A stretch of DNA of 64,000 bases from Caldilineaceae bacterium (lineage in GTDB: Bacteria; Chloroflexota; Anaerolineae; Caldilineales; Caldilineaceae). Both the position numbers and the translations under genes were made by a program. Location of the stretch: NCBI GenBank assembly GCA_022842065.1, contig JALHQH010000038.1, forward strand, positions 1 to 64,000. The letters run 5' to 3'. The notes below the pieces were generated by a model. That model saw nothing but the letters and a program-made list of their open reading frames with translations. It was not told where the DNA came from and did not search any database. Below, in pieces: positions 16,403-24,485 of this stretch (its first letter is position 1; each line of letters opens with the position of its first letter).

Positions 16403-16672
16403 TTACATGTATTTCGCGAAATCTTCGAGTGGCTCGTCAAAATCATCCGCCATGACTATGCCGAGATGTTTGCCACTGCCAAAACGGGGCTTAGCTAGAT
16501 TGTTATCGTCTTGGATTAATAAAGCTTCAACTTTTTCGTCTATCTCTGGGCCTAATTCATGATTGAGGTAAAACTCGACAAACCGGGTTATGAGCATTTG
16601 CTGCGCAGTTAATCCACGATTTTCAAGCTGTTGACCGAGCGTTTTGGGCAGTTCAATGACTAATTCTGTCAT
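16403..16672 (-). CDS. DUF2281/VapB-like antitoxin, apparently without a toxin
   Basis: 89-aa protein. The N-terminus (MTELVIELPKTLGQQL) looks like a short DNA-binding strand-helix. The C-terminal tail GSGKHLGIVMADDFDEPLED is typical of DUF2281/VapB-type antitoxins that normally precede a PIN toxin. No toxin follows: its stop is 4 bp from the stop of the convergent thioesterase. The start at 16672 matches family length; the ATG at 16744 would add an unsupported leader. An orphan antitoxin or stand-alone regulator is inferred. Confidence 0.7.
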   Translation of the reverse strand: MTELVIELPKTLGQQLENRGLTAQQMLITRFVEFYLNHELGPEIDEKVEALLIQDDNNLAKPRFGSGKHLGIVMADDFDEPLEDFAKYM

Positions 16673-16765
16673 TTTGCACTTCCTTATGCCAAAATTATAC
16701 CTTATCGATGTTTTGCCAACAACAGTGCAGTCAGCAATTGTCAATTATAACTTGATACCTGTGTA

Positions 16766-16824
16766 CTCAGCATCTGGGGATGCTGAGCCCGTCTCGGTTG
16801 ACAACCGTTCGCATCTGGGGATGC
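16766..16824. repeat. Two short hairpins upstream of the DapF-like gene
   Basis: CTCAGCATC (16766-16774) pairs with GATGCTGAG (16779-16787). A second copy of the core, GCATCTGGGGATGC, is at 16811-16824. They lie in the leader of the gene at 16881 and could affect its expression. Confidence 0.5.
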
Positions 16825-16880
16825 TTACTACACGTCCCCAAATTGAAAATTGCTGAGCGCAGTAGAACAACGAGAATTTT

Positions 16881-17720
16881 ATGCACTTTTATAAATACCA
16901 AGCCCTCGGCAATGACTACATCGTGATCCCGCCCGATCTCCTCGATGCAGAGCTGAGCGCAGCCCAAATCATCCGCATCTGTGACCGCCACTATGGGGTT
17001 GGCTCTGATGGCATCTTGCTCGGCCCATTGCCCTCTCAAGCAGCCGACTTCGGGTTGCGTCTCTTTAACCCCGATGGCGGCGAGTTTGAGAAGAGCGGTA
17101 ACGGTCTGCGCATCTTTGCCCGCTATCTGTGGGATGTGGGGTTGGCCGACGATGCGCCCTTTACGATCATGACACCGGGCGGACGCGTCACCGCGCAAAT
17201 CTTTGACCGCGGCCGTCGGGTCCAAGTTGATATGGGGCAGGTCAGTTTCGACAGCACCAAGATTCCTGTCTTAGGGCCACCACGCGAAGTGCTCAACGAA
17301 ACGATGACGGTTGGTGGTGAAACAGTACGTTACTGCGCCGCGACTGTGGGCAATCCCCACTGTGTGGTGCTGATGGAGACCATCGATGCCGCGCTGGCCC
17401 ATCGCCTGGGACCGCTGATCGAACATGAACCGCGCTTTCCCAATCGCACCAACGTACAATTTATGCAGGTGCTCGACTGCAACAATATTCAGATTGAGAT
17501 CTGGGAACGGGGCGCAGCCTATACGCTGGCGTCGGGCAGCAGCAGCAGTGCAGCCGCCGCCGTCGCGCATCGGCTGGGCTTATGTGATCAGGAAATTAAT
17601 GTCCACTGCCCCGGCGGCATCATCGAGATTGCCATTGGCGACGATTGGTCGATCCGCATGACCGGTGCGGTAATACGAGTCTGTCATGGGGAAGTGGCGG
17701 ACGAGGCGTTTCTGGGGTAA
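16881..17720 (+). CDS. Diaminopimelate epimerase-like protein lacking both catalytic cysteines
   Basis: 279-aa protein with the full length and fold markers of DapF: FYKYQALGNDYIVI at the start, HYGVGSDGILLGP, FNPDGGEFEKSGNGLRI (60s-70s), TVGNPHCVVL and IWERGAAYTLASGSSS. In DapF the two acid/base residues are Cys in C-G-N-G and in A-C-G-S/T-G. Here both are Ser: Ser72 (AGC codon) and Ser218 (TCG codon). Two-base proton transfer by thiols is therefore impossible, so this is either a paralogue with another reaction (isomerase or epimerase of another acid) or inactive. It stands alone, away from lysine or peptidoglycan genes, and should not be taken as the cell's DapF without other evidence. Confidence 0.8.
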   Translation: MHFYKYQALGNDYIVIPPDLLDAELSAAQIIRICDRHYGVGSDGILLGPLPSQAADFGLRLFNPDGGEFEKSGNGLRIFARYLWDVGLADDAPFTIMTPGGRVTAQIFDRGRRVQVDMGQVSFDSTKIPVLGPPREVLNETMTVGGETVRYCAATVGNPHCVVLMETIDAALAHRLGPLIEHEPRFPNRTNVQFMQVLDCNNIQIEIWERGAAYTLASGSSSSAAAAVAHRLGLCDQEINVHCPGGIIEIAIGDDWSIRMTGAVIRVCHGEVADEAFLG

Positions 17721-17730
17721 CTGTATTGAT

Positions 17731-17791
17731 AGCGGAGGCTGAGCTTGTCGAAGCCGCAGCCGCTGCGGCTTCGACAAGCTCAGCCTCCGCT
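17731..17791. terminator. 29-bp perfect hairpin, bidirectional terminator candidate
   Basis: AGCGGAGGCTGAGCTTGTCG... (17731-17759) pairs perfectly with 17763-17791 across a 3-nt loop, between two convergent genes. The core GGCTTCGACAAGCTCAGCC belongs to a palindromic word I recall as frequent in many bacterial genomes. Confidence 0.75.
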
Positions 17792-17828
17792 TACCTAACT
17801 ATTTTTTGCGCCCTCATTCATTCGGAAG

Positions 17829-18674
17829 CTACACCACCGGCACCCCTGCCACCTTCGTGCGAATGCGGTAGAGCGAAGTCTGCGCGGTGACATAGAGGCT
17901 CATCCGGTCGGCATCGCCCCAGGCACAGTTGGCAGGGCGTTCGGGCGTGGTGACCACACCGAGCAGCGTGCCATCTGGTTCAAAGACCCAGACGCCGGTG
18001 GCGCCGGTCACGTAGAGATGGCCTTCGACATCAATCTTCATGCCGTCGGGTGAGCCGGGCTGGGGATGATCCATGTCGGCGATGATGCGGCTGTTCGCCA
18101 ATGTGCCGTCCGCACGCACATCAAACGCACGGACGTGACGGCGCGGGGAGTCATCAATATAAAGCATTGACTCGTCAGGCGAGAAGGCTAACCCATTGGG
18201 GCGGTCAAAGTCATCGACCAACAGTTCGATCTTGCCATCAGGGAAGACGCGGTAGACGCCATTGCAAGGCTGCTCCCGCTCTTCCGGCTTGATGCCATAG
18301 GGTGGGTCGGTAAAGTAGATCACCCCATCTGACTTCACCACGACATCGTTGGGACTGTTGAGTCGTTTGCCCTGGTAGCTGTTCGCCACCGTGGTCGCCG
18401 TGCCATCAGCCGCAATGCGCGATACCTGTCGCCCGGAATGTTCACAGGCCAACAGCACCCCTTGGCGGTCAAGCGTCATGCCATTGGCGTTGCCGGTCGG
18501 CTCGCGCCAGACCGTAGCCCCTGTTTCCGCGGTCCAACGATAGGTGCGGTTGCCAGGAATGTCGGAAAAGAACAACGAGCCATCGGCCTGCCAGACCGGC
18601 CCCTCAACAAATTGAAAGCCCGTCGCCAGTTGTTCGGGATTGCCGTCTTCGATTAAAGTTTTCAGTTTCAGCAT
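17829..18674 (-). CDS. SMP-30/gluconolactonase family lactonase
   Basis: 281-aa six-bladed beta-propeller of the SMP-30/gluconolactonase family; hydrolyses sugar lactones to aldonic acids. Family marks in order: FVEGPVW (metal Glu), SDIPGNRTYRW, GNANGMTLDRQG, RLNSPNDVVVKSDG (metal Asn), YFTDPPYG, and FSPDESMLYIDDS (catalytic Asp). Cytoplasmic by absence of a signal peptide. It probably feeds a sugar-acid dehydratase such as that at 12855 or 49542. The start is supported by AAGGAGAG. The gene lies downstream of the TIM-barrel isomerase gene at 18837 on the same strand, separated from it by a heptad array. Confidence 0.88.
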   Translation of the reverse strand: MLKLKTLIEDGNPEQLATGFQFVEGPVWQADGSLFFSDIPGNRTYRWTAETGATVWREPTGNANGMTLDRQGVLLACEHSGRQVSRIAADGTATTVANSYQGKRLNSPNDVVVKSDGVIYFTDPPYGIKPEEREQPCNGVYRVFPDGKIELLVDDFDRPNGLAFSPDESMLYIDDSPRRHVRAFDVRADGTLANSRIIADMDHPQPGSPDGMKIDVEGHLYVTGATGVWVFEPDGTLLGVVTTPERPANCAWGDADRMSLYVTAQTSLYRIRTKVAGVPVV

Positions 18675-18697
18675 GGTCTCTCCTTGAAAGGGGAATT

Positions 18698-18838
18698 AAA
18701 CGTAAAACGTAAAACGTAAATGTGGTCGACCCCGTCTTCACGTTTCACGTTTCACGTTTCACGTTTCACGTTTCACGTTTCACGTTTCACGTTTCACGTT
18801 TCACGTTTCACGTTTCACGTTTCACGTCTTCACGTCCT
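18698..18838. repeat. Heptanucleotide array: AAAACGT words, then 12 copies of CACGTTT
   Basis: AAAACGT repeats with a 7-bp step at about 18698-18720. After a short unique segment, exactly twelve CACGTTT units run from 18739 to 18822, followed by decayed CACGTCTT copies. The left part pairs with the right. The array fills the spacer between the isomerase stop (18837) and the lactonase start. Confidence 0.92.
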
Positions 18839-19637
18839 ACTTCCCCATTTTGCGTAAGGCGTTGATACAGCGGGCGACGGCTTCCAGTGGCGGATAGGCG
18901 TCACTTTCGTACTCGACAATATACCATTCCGTGCCGCCGACGGTTTCACAGGCGTAGAAGAAATCATTCCACGGTACACTGTCCTGGCCGATGATCGGGC
19001 GGAAAGCTGCTTCATGGTCATTGGGATCGGTGCCCTGGGTATAGGGCTTCAGGTGGACAGTAACGGCGCGGCCAGGATAATCCATCAGGATCTGAATCGG
19101 ATTGCCACCGCCCATGAGGGCATTGCCATTGTCAAGCTGCATGATCACCGAGGAATGGGTGTTGCGGAAGAAGGCATCCCACGCCGTCTCGCCGGTGGGC
19201 GTGCCATTGTCAAGCGGCGTAAATTCCACATGGTGGTTGTGATAGCCGGTAACCATGCCATGCGGGGCTAATTTATCGGCCAGCTCGTTAAAAAAGTCGG
19301 CTAGTTTGAGCCAGTCGGCGTGGGTCTGGCGCAGTTCGGCGGGGATGCCGGGGATGATAATTTTGTTGTTGCCCAAGGTCTGGTTAAACGCAATCGTCGC
19401 GGCCAACTTGTCATCCTGCACCAGCGCCAGCGGGGTGTGCCAGCCACAGCAGACCAACCCGGTCGCATCGAGAATGGACTTTAGTTCTTCCGCGCTGTTG
19501 TTGGGCATGCCGGCAAACTCAACGCCAGCGTAGCCCATCTCTGCGACGGCGTGCAGCGTGCCGCGTGTATCAGCCTTCAGTTCATTGCGCACCGAGTAGA
19601 GTTCGAGTGCGATTGGAATCTGCTTAACGGTTGTCAT
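18837..19637 (-). CDS. Sugar phosphate isomerase/epimerase (AP endonuclease 2-like TIM barrel)
   Basis: 266-aa TIM barrel of the IolE/hydroxypyruvate-isomerase-like group. Recognisable strands: IALELYSVRNELKAD, GYAGVEFAGM, GLVCCGWHTPL, GYHNHHVEF (metal His/Glu), VIMQLDNGNAL (metal Asp/Asn), VHLKPY and WYIVEYES (terminal Glu). These are the residues that hold a divalent metal in the family. It acts on a small sugar, inositol derivative or sugar acid; the exact substrate is unclear. AAGGAG lies 7 bases before the start. It precedes the lactonase on the same strand, fitting a common carbohydrate role. Confidence 0.85.
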   Translation of the reverse strand: MTTVKQIPIALELYSVRNELKADTRGTLHAVAEMGYAGVEFAGMPNNSAEELKSILDATGLVCCGWHTPLALVQDDKLAATIAFNQTLGNNKIIIPGIPAELRQTHADWLKLADFFNELADKLAPHGMVTGYHNHHVEFTPLDNGTPTGETAWDAFFRNTHSSVIMQLDNGNALMGGGNPIQILMDYPGRAVTVHLKPYTQGTDPNDHEAAFRPIIGQDSVPWNDFFYACETVGGTEWYIVEYESDAYPPLEAVARCINALRKMGK

Positions 19638-19682
19638 TGAATTCTCCTTTTTCTGCCATCGTTTTAGCTTGACGAAGCGTCA

Positions 19683-20309
19683 TCATGCGTCCTGCGTGCG
19701 CTCCGCCCCGTTCGCCTGTAACCCTGTGAGCAGTTGCGCTAGCGTTGTCATCGCTTCCTCCAGGGCTTTTTCCGGCTGCTCAGCCTGGGCAATCCACAAG
19801 GCTGCTTCATTCATGGCGCCAGAGAGGAGATGGACAGCCGCAGGGATCGAAGCAACGTGAATCCGCCCCTCCTGCACGAGCGCGGTCAAGATCCAATCGA
19901 GCGTCTGCATCGAATGTTGGGCATCAAGCGCGCGCCACTTTTCCCAGCCCAACACTGCAGGCGCATCGAGCAACAGGATCCGGCGCACTTCGGGATCAAG
20001 GGTTGCTTCCAAAAAAGCACGACAGCCGGCTAACAACTGTGCCCACAAGTCCACCGCGGCGTCGGCCGCGGTCATGATCCGTTGCGCCACATCCTGTTGG
20101 ACCGCAGCCACCACGGCGTAAAATAAGCCTTCTTTGTTCGCAAAATGGTGATAGAGCGCTCCGCGCGTGACCCCGGCTCGCCGCACAATCTCCTCCGTCG
20201 GGGTCTGCGCATAACCGAGTTCCGCAAAGAGCGTGCGACTGGTCGCCACCAATTTGGCGGTTGTTATGGTGCGCTGTTCAACTTTGGTCTGGCCGCGTCT
20301 GGTGGTCAT
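19683..20309 (-). CDS. TetR/AcrR family transcriptional regulator
   Basis: 208-aa TetR repressor. The N-terminal helix-turn-helix is clear: TPTEEIVRRAGVTRGALYHH, then FANKEGLFYAVV. The C-terminal ligand domain is variable. The start at 20309 (MTTRRGQTK) is chosen for AAGGAA about 7 bases upstream. It is divergent from the VOC gene at 20536; the spacer contains two operator-like palindromes over a consensus promoter, so it probably represses the VOC gene and perhaps itself. The inducer is unknown. Confidence 0.9.
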   Translation of the reverse strand: MTTRRGQTKVEQRTITTAKLVATSRTLFAELGYAQTPTEEIVRRAGVTRGALYHHFANKEGLFYAVVAAVQQDVAQRIMTAADAAVDLWAQLLAGCRAFLEATLDPEVRRILLLDAPAVLGWEKWRALDAQHSMQTLDWILTALVQEGRIHVASIPAAVHLLSGAMNEAALWIAQAEQPEKALEEAMTTLAQLLTGLQANGAERTQDA

Positions 20310-20354
20310 CGCGCGTTCCTTCATTACTTTCACTCGTTGGCACAACGTTGATTT

Positions 20355-20427
20355 AGGACTTACGCAATTACCGGCGGCTGAGCGGGGGCCCCTCGGGCGC
20401 GAAGCCAGAGGTAATTGCGTAAGTCCT
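20355..20427. repeat. 73-bp MITE-like element with 18-bp perfect terminal inverted repeats
   Basis: AGGACTTACGCAATTACC (20355-20372) is perfectly inverted at 20410-20427. The 37-bp interior is GC-rich and non-coding. Perfect ends around a tiny non-coding body suggest a non-autonomous transposon remnant. No clear target-site duplication is visible. Confidence 0.65.
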
Positions 20428-20457
20428 ATCTATGATTGATAGACACACCTTAGTCAC

Positions 20458-20503
20458 TTGACATACATGCAGTCTGTATGTATAATGCATGCAGCCTGTA
20501 TGT
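20458..20503 (+). promoter_or_regulatory. Consensus sigma-70 promoter overlapped by two TetR-type operators
   Basis: TTGACA (20458-20463), a 17-bp spacer and TATAAT (20481-20486) form a perfect consensus promoter for the VOC gene. ACATACATGCAGTCTGTATGT (20461-20481) is an inverted repeat with ACATAC/GTATGT half-sites and fills the spacer. A second copy, ATGCAGCCTGTATGT, is at 20489-20503, 22 bp downstream. Occupancy by the divergent TetR protein would block polymerase. Confidence 0.85.
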
Positions 20504-20535
20504 GTCTGTGCTGTTATTGTAACGAATGGAGTAAG

Positions 20536-20955
20536 ATGATGCAACTATCGGCGTTCTATCCAGTTATTTGTACCAATGCTGTGCGTGAGACCAGTGCCTT
20601 TTATGGGAAATACTTTAATTTTGTCGAAACCTTTGCCGCTGATTGGTATGTCAGCCTGCAAATGGTTGACCGGCCTGAATATCAGTTGGCGATTCTCGAC
20701 TATACTCATCTCACCATCCCTGCCGGCTTTCGGCAGCCAATACAAGGGCTGCTGCTCAACATTGAAGTCGCCGATGTGGATGCCGAGTACGAGCGGCTAA
20801 TCAAACAGGGCAGACTTCCTCTCCACTTGGACATCCGCAGCGAAGCATTCGGCCAGCGTCACTTTATCACGGCCGACCCTAGCGGTGTCCTCATCGACGT
20901 GATCACGATGATCCCGCCCAGTGAAGAATTTGCCGCACAATACGCTACAATGTAA
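20536..20955 (+). CDS. VOC (glyoxalase/bleomycin resistance) superfamily protein
   Basis: 139-aa protein with the VOC fold of paired beta-alpha-beta-beta-beta modules: [20 protein letters not shown] at the start, [20 protein letters not shown] in the second module, and [20 protein letters not shown] at the end, the last typical of glyoxalase-like metal-site strands. It may be a dioxygenase, lyase or antibiotic-binding protein; sequence alone does not decide. Two adjacent ATGs at 20536/20539 follow GGAGTAAG. It is controlled, by inference, by the divergent TetR regulator. Its stop codon lies inside a heptad repeat array. Confidence 0.82.
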   Translation: MMQLSAFYPVICTNAVRETSAFYGKYFNFVETFAADWYVSLQMVDRPEYQLAILDYTHLTIPAGFRQPIQGLLLNIEVADVDAEYERLIKQGRLPLHLDIRSEAFGQRHFITADPSGVLIDVITMIPPSEEFAAQYATM

Positions 20956-21023
20956 AACGTGAAACGTGAGGCGTGAAACGGCCGCGAACACCTGATAATC
21001 ACGTTTTACGTTTTACGTTTTAC
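20952..21023. repeat. Heptad hairpin spanning two convergent stop codons
   Basis: GTAAAACGTGAAACGTGA (20952-20969) faces TCACGTTTTACGTTTTAC (20999-21016), again built from 7-bp CGTNNNN words. The array contains the stop codons of both the VOC gene (20953-20955) and the aldo/keto reductase gene (21020-21022). It probably acts as terminator for both. Confidence 0.8.
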
Positions 21024-22009
21024 CGCATTCGCGAAATGGACATCCACATGTCGGGGTTGTTGCCCAGTTTGGCTTTGACTGGTTCGGTGATGCGCGATAG
21101 TTCCGTTAGGACATCAGGGGCGAGTTGCAGATCAAGGACAGGTAAATTCCAGGCGAGTTCTTCTGGTTTGCGCGCACCGACCAGAAATGAGGTGACGCCG
21201 GGCTGTGCTTTCACCCAGGCCAGGGCGAGGGTTGCCATTGGTTGGCCCAATTCATCGGCAATGCGTTTGATGCCTGCCAACGCCGTAAAGACCTCTGCTT
21301 CGCACCCAGGATCGCGGTGTTCCGCCATCGGCCGCGTGCTGGCATAGAGGCGTGTACGTGACAAACCATCAGGCACCTCGTCGGCGGAAGCATAACGGCC
21401 AGTGAGCAATCCCTGTGAGAGCGGGCTATAACAGATCAACCCCACCTGATTGGCCAAACATAGGGGCTGAATTTCCTGCTCAATCACCCGCCAGAGCAGG
21501 CTATAGGGCAGTTGGTTGGTTTCACAGTCGCTCAGCTCGAGCATGGCCGAAAGATCCTGCACGGCAAAGTTGCTGACCCCAATCGCCCGGATTTTGCCCT
21601 GTTGCTTCAACTGTTGCAGCGCCTCGACCGTTTCTGCCAGATCCACCTGCCAGTTCGGCCAGTGGATCTGATAGAGATCGATATAGTCGGTCTGCAAACT
21701 AACCAGACTCTGCTCACAGGCCGCGATCAGATCCTGCTTAGCCAGATGGGACGGGCTGACCTTCGTGGCGATGATCGCTTCCGCCCGTCGCCCCTTGAGC
21801 CCACGGCCCAAGACCCGTTCGGAATGACCATTTTCATATCCTTCGGCGGTATCAAAAAAGTTAATCCCCGCATCCAACGCTGCGTGAACGGTGGCAATCG
21901 AGACATTGTCATCTTGTTCACCCCACACCGCACCGCCGGCAAAGGGCCAACAGCCCAGCGCCATCACCGAGACTTGCATATCCGTGCGGCCAAGTTGACG
22001 ATATTCCAT
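21020..22009 (-). CDS. Aldo/keto reductase
   Basis: 329-aa NADPH-dependent TIM-barrel oxidoreductase. The catalytic tetrad is present: Asp in NFFDTAEGYE, Tyr in the same motif, Lys in IIATKVSPS and His in YQIHWPNW. The cofactor-binding part includes GVSNFAVQDL, CYSPLSQGLLTGRY and FLVGARKPEEL. It reduces aldehydes or ketones of unknown identity; sugar-cluster neighbours suggest a sugar-like substrate. The start at 22009 (MEYRQLGRTDMQVS) fits the family and has AAGGAG upstream. The frame stays open another 56 codons upstream without homology. Confidence 0.9.
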   Translation of the reverse strand: MEYRQLGRTDMQVSVMALGCWPFAGGAVWGEQDDNVSIATVHAALDAGINFFDTAEGYENGHSERVLGRGLKGRRAEAIIATKVSPSHLAKQDLIAACEQSLVSLQTDYIDLYQIHWPNWQVDLAETVEALQQLKQQGKIRAIGVSNFAVQDLSAMLELSDCETNQLPYSLLWRVIEQEIQPLCLANQVGLICYSPLSQGLLTGRYASADEVPDGLSRTRLYASTRPMAEHRDPGCEAEVFTALAGIKRIADELGQPMATLALAWVKAQPGVTSFLVGARKPEELAWNLPVLDLQLAPDVLTELSRITEPVKAKLGNNPDMWMSISRMR

Positions 22010-22412
22010 CGGATAATCTCCTTCATGGATCAGTGGTGAAGCGATGATTGGCCGACCGGTGCTTGCGCTTGTCAAAGGCAGCGGTCGGTCGATCTGGCAT
22101 AGCGCGATCATACCGCTTGGCAAGGGAATGTGCAAGTTGCTGAAAATTGATAGATAAACGGTCGCGTAGGTATGCAAATCCTGTTGACTTATCTGCTAAC
22201 CGGATGTAAGCTCTTTTCTGTCCAAAGCTTTATCATTTATGTTCGACAGAGAACAGTTATGCCAGAGCCATTGGCGTCAAATTGACCGTAGCGCTTGCCT
22301 ATCAGCAACAGTGCTCGTGCTCGCTTGTAAAAAATATTAAATGATGACAACCGCTGGTAGAAACGACTGCGGACGCCTCATCACTAAAGCTGTTTTTGCC
22401 ATGAATCTGATT

Positions 22413-22440
22413 TTGACTTGCGCATGTTGGGGAGTAGAAT
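22413..22440 (+). promoter_or_regulatory. Candidate sigma-70 promoter of the ABC importer operon
   Basis: TTGACT (22413-22418), a 16-bp spacer and TAGAAT (22435-22440) lie about 100 bp before the solute-binding protein gene. The whole 22010-22540 spacer is non-coding; I saw no further hairpin or riboswitch in it. Confidence 0.45.
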
Positions 22441-22540
22441 AGAATCGTCCTTTACATTATTCCCAATACAACAATTAAATCAATCTGTCACATCCCCAAT
22501 CCAGCGTTAACGCAAGATTACCAGAGAAGGAGAAGATGGC

Positions 22541-24337
22541 ATGAAGTGGACGAAATTTATTTCGCTATGTTTTACGCTCGTGTTGCTGTCGTTGAGCGCC
22601 TGCGCCGCGCCGGCACCAACCGGCGGTGGTGCAGCTGCGCCGGCCGCTGATACAGAGGCGGCGGCAGCCCCGGAAGCCGCCGCCGCGGGGATAGCTGAAG
22701 TGCCCCGCAATCGTACGCTGATCGTCGCCCACCTCGGTCAGTTTTTATCACCGGAGATGTGGAGCCCCTACAACCTGGGCGGCACCCATCAACAGGGCGT
22801 CGGGCTTTTCCATGAACCGCTGGTCTATGCCGACATGCTGAACGGTCACCAGTACCCGTGGTTGGCGGTCAGTTGGGAATACAATGACGACAAAACTGAA
22901 CTTACCTATCAACTGCGTGATGGCGTCACCTGGAGCGACGGCGAGCCATTCACCGCTAATGATGTTGCCTACACGCTCAATACGCTGCGCGACCAGGGCG
23001 GTAATGTGCGCCAGGGCGGTGTTTTCCAGACCTTTGTTAAGGCGGCGGAAGTCGTTGACAATCTTACCGTTAAGATCACCTTTAATTCACCTTCGCCGCG
23101 TTTCCATGACGAGGTGATCGTCGCCAAGGGCGATTCGGCGACCTTTATTGTGCCGGAACATATCTGGAAGGATGTGAACTGGGCCGAATACACCGCCTAC
23201 AATGACGGCCAAGGGCCGGTGACGACAAGTGCGTGGCGCTACGCCTACGCCGACGATACGCGCCGCATTCTTGACCGCGTCAAAAGTTGCGACGAGTGGT
23301 GGGCCTGTAGCACCGGCTTTGCCGAATTGCCGGATGTCGAGCGTTTCGTCATGCTCTTCATGCCTGATCAACAGGCGCAAGCCACTGCCCTGATCCGCAA
23401 CGAAATCGACCAGACACATGACATTCGCGTCGACCTGATCGAACAGATCTTGGCGCAGAATCCAGACGCGACGACCTGGACAGGGCGCGAAGGCCCCTAT
23501 GGTATGGTCTCGTGGTGGCCGACCTCGATGTATATGAATGTCAAAGTTAAACACCTGGATAACCCCGACGTGCGCTGGGCAATCAACCTCTACGTTGACC
23601 GCGACAAATTGATTGACTTTGCCTTCAACGGCAATGGCCAGAAGTCCATTTGGCCCTTCCCGCCTTTTAACGGCTTACAGGCGAGCATAGACAACCTGGC
23701 CGAGTTGGCCGCCCAATATGATCAGGGCCGCTATGACGCCACGGCTGCCGACGAGCGCCTGACCGCCGCGGGCTACACCAAAGACGGCGAAGGCTACTGG
23801 GCCGACGCCAGTGGGGATCGCATCAAGTGTAACGTCATCAGCCTGCCCCACTTCTCCGACTCAGGTCCAGTCCTAGTAGAGATGCTCAATCAGGCCGGGA
23901 TCGAGACCTCGTTCGCACAACCGCCCGACATCGGCACCCTCTTGAACGCAGGTGACTTTGAATGCGGTCTCTTCGGCCACAGCGGTGCCATGTCCGGGGA
24001 TATCTACCGCACGCTGCTGCTCTTCACAACCGGCAGCATCGGCGGCGGCGGCAACTTTTCCCAATATTCCAACCCGGAATTTGATGCCATCGTGAGCGAG
24101 ATGGCAACGGCAACCACCGATGAGCAAATCCGCACGCTTGAGCGCACGGCTATGGAGATCTGGCTGCGCGATCTGCCGGAAGTGCCGTTGCTCCAGTTCT
24201 ACAACCGCACCGGCAACAACGGCCGCTATTGGACCAACTGGCCCTCGACGGACGCCGATCCGTACATGAACGGCATCTGGATGCATACGGGCTTCCCCTA
24301 CACCATGATGCAGTTACAGGCAACCGACGCGCAATAG
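22541..24337 (+). CDS. ABC transporter solute-binding lipoprotein, family 5 (peptide/oligosaccharide)
   Basis: 598-aa extracytoplasmic binding protein of SBP family 5. A lipoprotein signal ends at the lipobox L-S-A-C (Cys21), followed by an Ala/Pro/Gly-rich flexible linker to about residue 55. Family features include WLAVSWEYNDDKTELTYQLR, DGVTWSDGEPFTANDVAYTL and the late EQIRTLERTAMEIWLRDLPE. In Chloroflexota such proteins import oligopeptides or oligosaccharides; the trehalose/cellobiose-type alternative is possible given the carbohydrate context. It is the first gene of a five-gene operon with its two permeases and two ATPases. AGAAGGAGAAG precedes the ATG. Confidence 0.9.
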   Translation: MKWTKFISLCFTLVLLSLSACAAPAPTGGGAAAPAADTEAAAAPEAAAAGIAEVPRNRTLIVAHLGQFLSPEMWSPYNLGGTHQQGVGLFHEPLVYADMLNGHQYPWLAVSWEYNDDKTELTYQLRDGVTWSDGEPFTANDVAYTLNTLRDQGGNVRQGGVFQTFVKAAEVVDNLTVKITFNSPSPRFHDEVIVAKGDSATFIVPEHIWKDVNWAEYTAYNDGQGPVTTSAWRYAYADDTRRILDRVKSCDEWWACSTGFAELPDVERFVMLFMPDQQAQATALIRNEIDQTHDIRVDLIEQILAQNPDATTWTGREGPYGMVSWWPTSMYMNVKVKHLDNPDVRWAINLYVDRDKLIDFAFNGNGQKSIWPFPPFNGLQASIDNLAELAAQYDQGRYDATAADERLTAAGYTKDGEGYWADASGDRIKCNVISLPHFSDSGPVLVEMLNQAGIETSFAQPPDIGTLLNAGDFECGLFGHSGAMSGDIYRTLLLFTTGSIGGGGNFSQYSNPEFDAIVSEMATATTDEQIRTLERTAMEIWLRDLPEVPLLQFYNRTGNNGRYWTNWPSTDADPYMNGIWMHTGFPYTMMQLQATDAQ

Positions 24338-24485
24338 TGCTATCGGTAGTATACAGCAGGGATTCGTAGTAGCAACAGGGGCGCACCATACTGCGCCCCT
24401 GTTGCTGAAAAGCCCAAGCCGTATGCCCCACACTCTGTATGGGCACCAATTCATAGAATATTCTTCGACATTCGCAGGATCCACC

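Noticed and set aside
18739..18822. Possible CRISPR array
   Set aside because: Seven-base units with no spacers and no cas genes; a microsatellite-like array.
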